Shown here: positions 47,701-55,479 of the stretch, piece after piece
Layout of the letters: each line of letters begins with the position of its first letter
Position numbering within the stretch: position 1 is the first letter of the stretch
NCBI GenBank assembly: GCA_905147135.1
Contig: LR990042.1
Span: 9,353,545 to 9,417,544, forward strand
DNA from: Blastobasis lacticolella
Lineage: Eukaryota; Arthropoda; Insecta; Lepidoptera; Blastobasidae
Length of the DNA stretch: 64,000 bases
Direction of reading: 5' to 3'
The notes under the pieces: model-generated
Told to the model about the DNA's origin: nothing
The model's database searches: none
Seen by the model: the letters and a program-made list of their open reading frames with translations, nothing else
Made by a program: the position numbers and the translations under genes

Positions 47701-50700
47701 TGTGAAAAAGGGTCTCGGCTCAGCAAAAGAACATTGCAATAAAAACACACAGTAAATACATAGCACAAATATATACACACACAGCATATACATACACGAC
47801 GACCTGAGTGGTTCAATGGTCAACATGCCGGTCTGCCACGCAAGAGGTCCCGGGTTCGATTCCCGGCCGGGCAGAAATTGAAATGATGAATTTTAATTTC
47901 TGTTACGGGTCTGGGTGTTCTATGTATAATAAGTATGTATTTAAAAAAATATTTAAGTAGTATATCAGTTATCTAGCACCCATAGCACAAGCTTTGCTTA
48001 GTTTGGGGCTAGATGGCGCTGTGTGAATTTGTCCACGAATATTTATTTATTATTATTTATTATTACAATAGTTACAAATTATAGTTGCCAGTGTACGACA
48101 ATGTAGTTAATGCAAGTGTTACAGTCGCAACATGGCGAGAAGTGGTATATTTATTAATTAAAACTTTATGCACGAAAGTACAGTTGCGGACTTAAAGCTA
48201 ACATAGCCTTATCTACCACTCAACCGAAATAATCTAAGCCTGAGAAAGGAGGAAAGGTTTGTGACTCGAAAAAGTTTTAAGACGCAGTATTGTTGCCATG
48301 TGACTCACTATTCAAATTATAAACTTGGTAAAACATCCTACATCATTGTAAATAAGGAAAGTCAACCAGATTTAATTTCATTTTTTCGCATCTTAGTGAC
48401 CTTTGCATTGATGATAAGTAATTCCCATTAATAAAGATTTATGCGTAAAATAGAAATAAACATCACTCGGTCACAAATATTCAAAACTAGATTCCGTGGC
48501 GACTTTAGTTTACCTACAAACATTTAACGTTATAAAAAAATTACCCCATTAGGTGGTAGCAGGTACCATATGTTATGGGCATTTGTAATATCTAACTCAG
48601 TTAAGACTACCACTTTTTTCCAAATTCATTCGCTCATGACAAGATTTTTGCTGTCAAGAAATCTCCGAACTACATATTTAGGCAGTTGGCATCCAAATTC
48701 GGGTAAACGAGAACCGACAAATTGTAATTGCGAAACAAGATGTTCTCCAAGCCAGCCATACCTTGCATTTCCTCAAAAAGCTGATGATCTCAAGAGCCAC
48801 CAAGCGCGTATTGGCCACTGCCTGAGCGTATGGAGGCTCGGCGCCGGAAGCCCAGTTCACTGACAGCACATGGCAGGCTCGCGTCGCCGGAGACATGAGA
48901 AAGGCGCGTGCTAAATGCTACGGCGTTAAATATAATATTTTAGAACAACAGCCTATAATAAAACACTGCTAGATGTTGCCTCGTTCACATTAGCGGAGGG
49001 TTGTGCCATAATCTCCAGGCTTGACTGGAGATCACAGAACTGAAAACACAGCAAATGGGAACGAAAACGCTGCTGCCCGGTTTCAGGTCTATTGACGAGC
49101 TAGCAGGTATTTTTCTTGTATCTTACGAACCGAACTGCGTGTACTGGATATAGATGGGGTTGACATACTTTGTTGCCAAACCTCACAAAGACAAGTATAA
49201 TATTTATATTTATTATTCTTTAGAGCGTCGGTGGCCGAGCGGTTAGATTTTACGACTCGTAAGCCAGAGGTCCCGGGTTCGAATCCGGCTCCGGCCATGT
49301 ACCAATGACTGTTTTCTGAGTTATGTACATTAGTTAAATACTAACCGATGCTCTTACGGTGAGGGAAAACATCGTGATTAAACTTGCACATTCAGGCAAC
49401 TGGATGTAACCATGATCCAATCTGGTCTGGTTCCCCTGGTAGCGGGGTCATGGAGGTCAGATGGCAGTCGCTCCACAGTAATTACCTGACCTGCCAAATC
49501 CTGGATCATGGTCATGGTGGACCCCGGGCCCTCGTGCGCGAGAGCACAACCGGGACATTAACGCCAAGATGATTATTATTATTATTATTATTATTTAAAC
49601 TACTTGGTAGTTCAAAATATTCAAATCAATTACTTCAATCCACCCAGCATATCCATTACTAGTAAAATCGTGAATCATAATCTTCATCGGTTGGTCGTTA
49701 CTTAGTAGATTAATATCAGAGTTCCCAATTACTTCTGAGGTTAAATTCTGTAACATAAAAATAAACAAATATTCATCCTGGCTCATGGTCAAAGCTGACG
49801 AAGGGTCTTCGCGCGCGGGACATTAACGCCAAGATGAACAAAAATAAACAAACATTGGCTGTGTAATCCTTAGGGGAAAGGACTTATATTAATCTGTTAC
49901 GTTAGCAAAACGTCTGGATCCTAAAATGCCATAGTTACTAATGAGGCGGTACGATTTTTATACAAATTTTATGTAAAGATTGTGCAATTGGCCGTTAGTA
50001 AAAGTGGCCATTTGTGCGCGAAATAGATTTCTACATGTTAATATTATGAAACAAAGCAATGAAAAAAAATTATGGATCTAGCCATCTAGACTTGTGCTTT
50101 TTTCGATTATTTTATTAATGATTTATTATAAATCATTAACCTATAGAAACCCATTTTGCGCACTATTGAATTGCACATTTGTTAAGAGTATAAACCATAA
50201 TACAATTACTAAACACTCAAAGGAATGAGATAAAGTCGAGAGAAATTTAGTATGGGTGTTGAACCGCCTCAGGACGCTGAGTTTGTTGATATGGAGTTAT
50301 TATTTGTTTGGTGTTTCTTATAACTGATAATTCATCTACACTTGGATGACTATCAATCGAGTCATCAGATGAGTCAACAAATCCCATGTTAAAGTTGCCA
50401 GAGTTAAAGGTGCAATGGCCGAAACAGGTTGTATGGATATTCTGTAGTTTGGTTGACATACGATTCTGGCAATTTTCTTTTCCGGACGTTTTCGCTCATT
50501 CTGTGTTTTTGTCATCCAACTAATTTGACTTCCGGCTGATAAGGTATTCTTACTACAAATACGACTATTTGCAATTCTAGACGCTAGCTCATTCAGCTTT
50601 TATGTCATACAGCTGAGTTAATTCTGCTGACTGGATACTCTGGTTTATGTAATATACTTGAAGTATTTCGTTTGGTTAACTAGGTATCCTGATTTCATGT

Positions 50701-52810
50701 CATCCAACTGAAATTGTCTTTCAGCGACAAGGTTATTCTGATAGAGATGCAAAAACTCGAGCGAGACTCGTTACATGACTCGAGCAGTAATCTCGAACTC
50801 AAACTTAGTACTACAATCTCCAAAAACTCATACTAATAAGAGCAGTAGTGTATCTGACATATAATGAGTCGAGTCATGTGATTAAGAGTTAAGTTCTAAA
50901 ATATAGACTTCCGGCACAAAATAGAAAACTAACAGAAGGTCCACCCCCGTCGACTTCGAAAATGATTACCTAAACTTGCCGACTCTCTAGGGTTGCTACT
51001 GCATTTATTCTGAATTTTGAAAAGAGTATTTAGTAGATCGAATAGAATTTTAAAGATCGTTTACAATAACATGTCTCTTGCAAAGGACCCATATCTAATC
51101 CTTGCCATAATGTGATCATAATTGCTTACCAAGCTATTCAGATTGTGTTCAAGTATATTAGATTTTCCATACCAGCTTCAGACTTTATGCCTTTAGTAGG
51201 CGTAATAATAATCTACTGTTTATTCACATTTTTAAAATTTATCGCCACCTGATTATATCATCAGACCCTAAGAATAACCTTTCCCTGACCTAGGATTAGA
51301 CTCACTTCCCAATAATCAATTGAATTGAAAATTTCATACACATGTAAATTGATGAAAATGCAATATTATGGTATTAGTCAGTTGATCTGATGATGGAGAA
51401 GGAAGGTGGTCAGCGATTTTTTTTATATTAGACTAGACAGGCATTTCCGAGTAGAAACCATTAAGGTGGTCTTATTCTGTTAAAAACTGTCACGTGGTGC
51501 CTGAACGACTTGGAAAGTACCTCCACCTTACAGAATACCGCAGCTAAACAATACTCTTTTAAGTAGTATTGTGTTTCTGCCGGTGAGTAAGGTTTCCAGT
51601 GAACCATGGAGTGGGAATTTGGGGAACCGTGACTTTGGCAGTCGAGGGACATTTGTCGTTTTGCTGCCAGAGAGTAACGTGTTATAGAGGTGTGCAACGC
51701 ATTGGCGATCCTCTCGGTGTTGCTAATGTCTATAGGCAGCGGTGACCACTTTCCATCAGGTGGCCCGCTTGCCTGTTTGCCTACCGTATGACATAAAAAA
51801 AAACCTGTTCTACTAGTCCTAGGGTCTCTAGCGGAAGACCTTGGTCAACATCGCTTCACCATCGGCATTAGAACTCGTAGCGGTGCTGAAGTTCGACTAG
51901 CCTCAAAGTCTGAAATGGTCACCCATCTGTTATTGGACTCTGCGTGCGTGGCTTGTATGATATTAAGGTATCTTAGTTACGTACAAGTACTTTTATTTTA
52001 TCAATAATAATATCGTTTAATTAAATAATATTCAATTTAAGTCGACACTACAACGAATGCTCGCGTTAACTAGCGCGACCGAGCACTGCTTGAAACTGCT
52101 TGAGAATGCCTATAAACGTAACGTCAATGTGTGCGTAACCTTCTGCTTGGGGCGTAACGTTCTTTATTTTGTGCTTCCGTTTTTGAGAAAACTTAATCAG
52201 CGGTTACTCATGTAATCTACCCACAAAAGTACCTATTGATGACATCAAAATTACCCCTAATCTAAAAAAACTAAAATTTTGAGCAGTGTTATCGGAGAGA
52301 CGTTGGCTCTCTGTGTGTGCCGTCTACTACATACGAGTACGATGGGATAGATTTCACCCACGTAATCTGGTTACCTAGTATCCAACTACGGTATTGTCAT
52401 AGCGAGCCTTTTTACCGCTCACAGCTAGAACAAAATCTCCCTATCGTAAGAACACAGGAAGCGACTGTATCTGCTCCCTTTAGTTAGACTTTAGAAGACG
52501 TTTTGGTGGGTATGTAACCGCTCCTCTTAGGTTAGAAGATGTTCTGTAGGAGCCGCTTAGCTGCTAGCCGCTTTCCGTCAGGTACACCTCCGGGCTATGT
52601 GCCTGCTTAGAAAATAAATAAAAATAAAAATAAACATAGTACTTACTTGGACATTTTTCCATCTAATAAATATAGTGTTCACTGCATGTCTGTCAGCAGG
52701 CATCATATTCACTGGGCGGTAACGTACGTCATACCATTCCGGAGTTATCTCCACGCAACCAAGCTCATCGTAGCATTTTCGTTCTTTATTACCTGTTTCA
52801 TTTTTGTTAT
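41601..52810 (-). CDS. Pancreatic-lipase-family protein, catalytic Ser replaced by Gly
   Basis: Minus-strand alpha/beta-hydrolase of the pancreatic lipase / phospholipase A1 family, assembled from seven exons: 52647-52810, 49634-49747, 48762-48917, 46794-46998, 44496-44617, 42952-43074 and 41601-41770 with 42135-42261 preceding the last. Phases agree across all junctions. Family landmarks in order: CYDELGC N-terminus, IHDF (oxyanion region), LSVNW, GHGLGAH nucleophile elbow, LDPS with the catalytic Asp, VVHTD, HMDFYPNGG, QPGC, and CSHKRA with the catalytic His, then CESY. In active enzymes the elbow is GxSxG; here the Ser is Gly (GGT codon), so hydrolysis is not expected although Asp and His are kept. 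About 392 aa without the first exon, which is not securely located. A signal peptide is expected there. No stop or frameshift is seen, arguing for a maintained pseudoenzyme. The 3' end could be the TAA at 41601 or a splice at 41605. Confidence 0.88.
41952..42118 (-). mobile_element. SINE family 1 copy, lipase-gene intron
   Basis: ATCATCTTGGCGTTAATGCC, CCATGATCCAGGATTTGGCG and CAGTTGCCTGAAT, ending 17 bp from the exon at 42135. Confidence 0.8.
42135..42261 (-). CDS. Lipase-like gene, Cys-rich C-terminal exon
   Basis: Acceptor TTTCAG, donor T before GTAAGT. Encodes GKCPTCERNNSCAHMNPSS and then YYFVTSNARPFC. The spaced Cys residues suggest disulfides in a secreted protein. Phase 1 at its end matches the next exon. 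Confidence 0.8.
42952..43074 (-). CDS. Lipase-like gene, catalytic His exon
   Basis: Acceptor TTTGCAG, donor ATGAAG before GTAGTA, 41 codons. Encodes IGQILPACSHKRAAKYYIEA and then FVGMACESYKSF. CSH carries the family's catalytic His. Confidence 0.88.
43460..43519. repeat. Two adjacent perfect hairpins in a lipase-gene intron
   Basis: Stem 1: CTGCTCAG (43460-43467) with CTGAGCAG (43474-43481). Stem 2: AAAAACTCAGGACAGA (43482-43497) with its inverse (43504-43519), 6-nt loop. Confidence 0.9.
44496..44617 (-). CDS. Lipase-like gene, DFYPNGG exon
   Basis: Too short for an ATG-based ORF search. Acceptor TTTGACAG joins in phase to make D, then GQGYEGLLGHMDFYPNGG and KKQPGC, which are family hallmarks. 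The 3' boundary is either CAT before GTATGT (44496, preferred) or GAT before GTGAAG (44517). Confidence 0.8.
44641..44900 (+). mobile_element. Unclassified LINE-like repeat, lipase-gene intron
   Basis: Long copy of the 31905 repeat, ending GCAGTGGACTGTTACGGGCT and (GAT)n. Confidence 0.7.
45425..45512 (-). mobile_element. LINE 3' tail copy
   Basis: ACCACTAAGGTGGCAAACAA, GCTTACGGCCTGCCTGATGG, inverted sister of 16785. Confidence 0.7.
45538..45806 (+). mobile_element. SINE family 1 copy with diverged head
   Basis: GTGACGTAATGGCTAGCGG head, then GATGCTCTTACGACGACGG and CTGTAATTGCCTGAGCTGCC. Confidence 0.7.
46220..46335 (+). repeat. Unclassified dispersed repeat
   Basis: AACTTCAGCACCGAAAC and GGCGAAGCGAGTTCGACCAA, as at 32930. 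Confidence 0.45.
46478..46720 (-). mobile_element. RTE-like LINE C-terminal remnant
   Basis: TCGCGTCGGAGGCCGTTCGC, GATGTCAATCCATCGCTTCT and CACGTATCCCTGAGGCTTAC; lies 75 bp from a lipase exon. Confidence 0.7.
46794..46998 (-). CDS. Lipase-like gene, nucleophile-elbow and catalytic Asp exon
   Basis: Acceptor TTATTGCAG, donor ACTG before GTGAGT (phase 1). Contains IGHGLGAHIAGYVG, in which the Ser of GHSLG is Gly, and ITALDPS carrying the catalytic Asp. Ends VVHTHT and a split Asp. Confidence 0.9.
47793..48065 (+). mobile_element. SINE family 2, full-length copy
   Basis: tRNA-like head (GAGTGGTTCAATGGTCAAC, GGTCCCGGGTTCGATTCCC), then GTTACGGGTCTGGGTGTTC, CAAGCTTTGCTTAGTTTGGG and a TTTATTTATTATT tail. 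Confidence 0.85.
48762..48917 (-). CDS. Lipase-like gene, LSVNW exon
   Basis: Acceptor CCGTAG, donor TGCAAG before GTATGG, 52 codons in phase 0. Encodes HLARAFLMSPATRACHVLSV followed by NW, where active family members usually read VDW, then the helix AVANTRLVALEIISFLRK. Confidence 0.82.
48990..49080. mobile_element. Unclassified repeat fragment
   Basis: GTTGTGCCATAATCTCCAGG resembles the inverted end of the 44641 repeat. Confidence 0.35.
49222..49598 (+). mobile_element. SINE family 1, full-length copy with (ATT)n tail
   Basis: Head GGTGGCCGAGCGGTTAGATT and CCCGGGTTCGAATCCGG, complete body, and a tail GATTATTATTATTATTATTA. Ends 35 bp from lipase exon 49634-49747. Confidence 0.88.
49634..49747 (-). 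CDS. Lipase-like gene, oxyanion-region exon
   Basis: Acceptor TTACAG, donor GAA before GTAATT, 38 codons. Encodes NLTSEVIGNSD... MIHDFTSNGYAGWIE, matching the IHGF region before the nucleophile elbow. The next exon continues as HLARAFL in frame. Confidence 0.8.
49780..49840 (+). mobile_element. SINE family 1 3' fragment
   Basis: GGCTCATGGTCAAAGCTGAC and GGGACATTAACGCCAAGATG. Confidence 0.6.
49860..51450. other. Lipase-gene intron, no gene
   Basis: A minus-strand frame at 50247-50459 (HTTCFGHCTFNSGNFNMGFV) looks like a decayed protein fragment but I do not recognise its family. Confidence 0.35.
51515..51805 (+). mobile_element. LINE 3' UTR and tail, lipase-gene intron
   Basis: CCACCTTACAGAATACCGCA, CTGCCGGTGAGTAAGGTTTC, then the tail GGTGTTGCTAATGTCTATAG and GGCCCGCTTGCCTGTTTGCC with an A-run. 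Shows that the tail family and the 60310 copy are one 3' end. Confidence 0.7.
51815..51940 (-). repeat. Unclassified dispersed repeat
   Basis: Inverted copy of the 32930 repeat (GCGGTGCTGAAGTTCGACTA). Confidence 0.45.
52647..52810 (-). CDS. Lipase-like gene, exon with CYDELGC N-terminal domain
   Basis: Encodes NKERKCYDELGCVEITPEWY and following, the mature N-terminus typical of the family. Donor GTAAGT. The acceptor is GGGACAG, or alternatively AAACAG, which would move the exon start to 52792. Needs a one-base phase from an upstream exon. Confidence 0.85.
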
Positions 52811-53129
52811 CTGTCCCGTTTGGAATAAAATGGGATGAGTTGTTTGAGCACTACGATACTACTACGAATCTGATATTGATAAAGTCGTTGAATCAAGCAC
52901 GTGGCATTTGCTGCACCAGATATTATATCACTTGCAGGTGTTGCCTCTGGCACCCATCCTCAGTATATTCATCCAAAAATACTAAGATAGTAATTTAATA
53001 CTTATTGAGAAATTATTTCTTAGGAATACTTTGCCGTATGAGTTTGAATAAGTTAAGTTAAGTTTGAGTTGGTGTCCCACACCCTACACCACATACTAGA
53101 TAAAATATAGCTATAGTTAGATAAGGTCT

Positions 53130-53235
53130 CATGTTATCGGAATGCCCGAGTAAATAAGCTGCTTCTAGACAAGCATGCTCCACCTTCGGCCACATGGTCA
53201 CTTCCCATTAGGTGAGACGGCGCGGCGGTGGCCAA
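53130..53235 (+). mobile_element. CR1-like LINE 3' end fragment
   Basis: CATGCTCCACCTTCGGCCAC, GTCACTTCCCATTAGGTGAG and GGTGGCCAAATGCCCG. Confidence 0.55.
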
Positions 53236-54104
53236 ATGCCCGTCTATTATAAAAATAAAACACGCAGACAGGGAATTTTATCCTTCGTAGAAATTTACGC
53301 CAAGCGCTTGATAATATAAGAATATGTAGAATACTGAACAAGTCAACTATACCCAACGGTATGTCTGGATGTCCGATATTAGATGAATGCCCGATAGAAT
53401 GCCGAAGACCAGGGATAGTGGAAAAGAAAGAGCAGGAAAGCGGATTCACTGGATGATTGTTTGGATGATGATACTATAAATATACTATGGGTCATCCCAT
53501 AATATCTTTAAGGTATTGCAAAAACGCTGAATGGACTTACGGATGTTTTTAAAGTTTCCAAAAAAGAAACTTGCAGCAAAACATTGATTGTCGTAATAAT
53601 ACGGAGACGACATTAATAACAATATAAGAGCCCGCGAAAAATTCTTTGAATCAATATTCATTCCGGATACGTTTCAGTGACGATATCACAATAAAATATT
53701 CTCTTCGCTATCCAATTAAATATACTTTTCCAGCTACGTTTTACAGGTTATTATTTTTTGACAGATTCGTGGTCCTTGTTTTGTAATTATTTTGAAGACC
53801 AAAGAGATTAAAAGTGATTATAGTGAAAGCAAACTTTTCAATGTTTTTGCTAAATACACACAAATTAAATCTTGGTCCAAATAAGATTCTACGATTATTT
53901 CCACAATCAAAAACTAATAATTGTATATTCTATTTTGTAGAGAAAATGGTGGGTACGACCGGGAATAAAGTACCTATTATTATTACCAGCCTCAGCTTCG
54001 CGCCGGTGTTCTCGGGTTTTCTCTGCAATATAACAAAAAACATTCCGGAAAATTTTGCCAAATTATAGTCAAAACCGCATCAAAATCCGATGCGTGATTT
54101 TGGT

Positions 54105-54298
54105 GGAATTTCCGTATATAAAGAGAGGGATATGCTAGGGATACGTGGGTAATAGGACCCAAAAGACGACATATTGACATCGTTGAGTCAGACGCAAGTG
54201 CCAACGCCTTACGACGTTAGGATGAAGGAAAATATGGCAAAATAGAGTAGAAAGAGTAGGAAAGTGGGCTCTGGCAGAAACTGGGATTAACCGCTCAG
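54105..54298 (+). mobile_element. RTE-like LINE C-terminal fragment
   Basis: GGGATACGTGGGTAATAGG, GACATCGTTGAGTCAGACGC and AGGAAAGTGGGCTCTGGCAG match the RTE end in plus orientation. Confidence 0.55.
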
Positions 54299-54495
54299 AT
54301 AAATAAATAAATAATCGTTGACAAATTCACACAGCGCCATCTAGCCCCAAAGTAAGCAAAGCTTGTGTTATGGGTACTACTATATACTTTTAAATACATA
54401 CTTATAATATATAGAACACTCAGACCCGTAACAGAAATTAAAATTCATCATTTCCATTTCTGCCCGGCCGGGAATCGAACCCGGGACCGGGAGAT
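54298..54495 (-). mobile_element. SINE family 2 copy
   Basis: ACAAATTCACACAGCGCCAT, AAAGTAAGCAAAGCTTGTG, then inverted head TCTGCCCGGCCGGGAATCG. It abuts the RTE fragment. Confidence 0.8.
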
Positions 54496-54842
54496 GATGT
54501 TGATGAGCGGATATACATACAGATAGATGCAGAAAGCGATTTTATTTTATAATATGTAATAGCTGGCCCACCGTGACTTCGTTCGCGTATTATCCTACCC
54601 TTCCTCTTAAATCACTCTACGATCTAAATTATCTGTTGAAAGCCGCATTAAAATCGTTTGTGTAGTTTAAAAGATCTAAACGTATATACATACATACAGA
54701 GGGACAGACGGCTAGAATCGACTTTATTACTAAGCAAAGAGTAAGACGCTAGTGGGATTTTATAGTGGAATTGTGTTGGAACTAATAAGTTTAAGCATAT
54801 GTTTATATTATTTTAATAATAATAATTTCAACAATGTGTTAG

Positions 54843-55043
54843 TTAGTAACTAACATTTACTAATAGATAGATCCGTCGATCTAGTAATCCTCTGAAGGTA
54901 TTCACATTCAGAGGATTAGATCCGATAGATGCATGCAACCTATCAGGTTGACTGATGTGTCTGGCTTGGAAAGACCTATGACCAGCATTGGAGGTGGCAA
55001 TGATGACGAAGAGAAACATTTTCATAAAACAAAAACGTTCCAT
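54843..55043 (-). CDS. Tentative signal-peptide exon upstream of the lipase-like gene
   Basis: ORF starting MERFCFMKMFLFVIIATSNA, which looks like a signal peptide, about 2.2 kb upstream of the first sure lipase exon on the same strand. The only phase-1 donor that would join correctly (G before GTCATA, right after the signal-like part) is weak. The rest of the ORF contains a 12-bp inverted repeat (54885-54896 / 54907-54918), which argues against coding. Low confidence. Confidence 0.25.
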   Translation of the reverse strand: MERFCFMKMFLFVIIATSNAGHRSFQARHISQPDRLHASIGSNPLNVNTFRGLLDRRIYLLVNVSY

Positions 55044-55239
55044 CTCAGAAACAAGGCAATATTAAATAATCTGATAGCATAAGGTCTGCTAATTTTGAGC
55101 TAGATACAATCATCAGCGTATACCTAAACAATTTGAAGCACAAAAAATGCACCTATCTTATATTGATTAAAAACCTTGACTCGTGCTGATGTACGGGGTT
55201 AACGACCAAAACTCGTTTATTAACAACTTTTAGATGCTT

Positions 55240-55245
55240 TTTATT
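55240..55245 (-). terminator. Polyadenylation signal AATAAA of the MINPP1-like gene
   Basis: Reads AATAAA on the minus strand 42 bp after the stop codon; a second one lies at 55216-55221. Confidence 0.55.
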
Positions 55246-55286
55246 ATCAAGAACATTTACACCGGTCTTAAAATAATACATTTCTT

Positions 55287-55479
55287 TTAAGAACATGTAA
55301 TAGTATCGTCACAATACTGCTTCTTTAATTCACATGGGTTTTCAGCAATATTGAGGAGCGGAGATAGTCTATCCTCGAACTCTTCCCATGTGCATATTCC
55401 TTCTTCACATACATCGCGTAGGGGTTCCTCGTTTTGGTAAAATACCACATTGTGCTCTATTTTATTTTCTTTTTCACAC
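55287..55479 (-). CDS. MINPP1-like exon 5 (C-terminus)
   Basis: Acceptor CATTTTAG. Encodes CEKENKIEHNVVFYQNEEPL, then CTWEEFEDRLSPLL and ends TCS then TAA. Six cysteines suggest disulfide bonding. Confidence 0.88.

Noticed and set aside
48570..48863. Plus-strand 97-codon ORF
   Set aside because: Antisense shadow of the lipase LSVNW exon.
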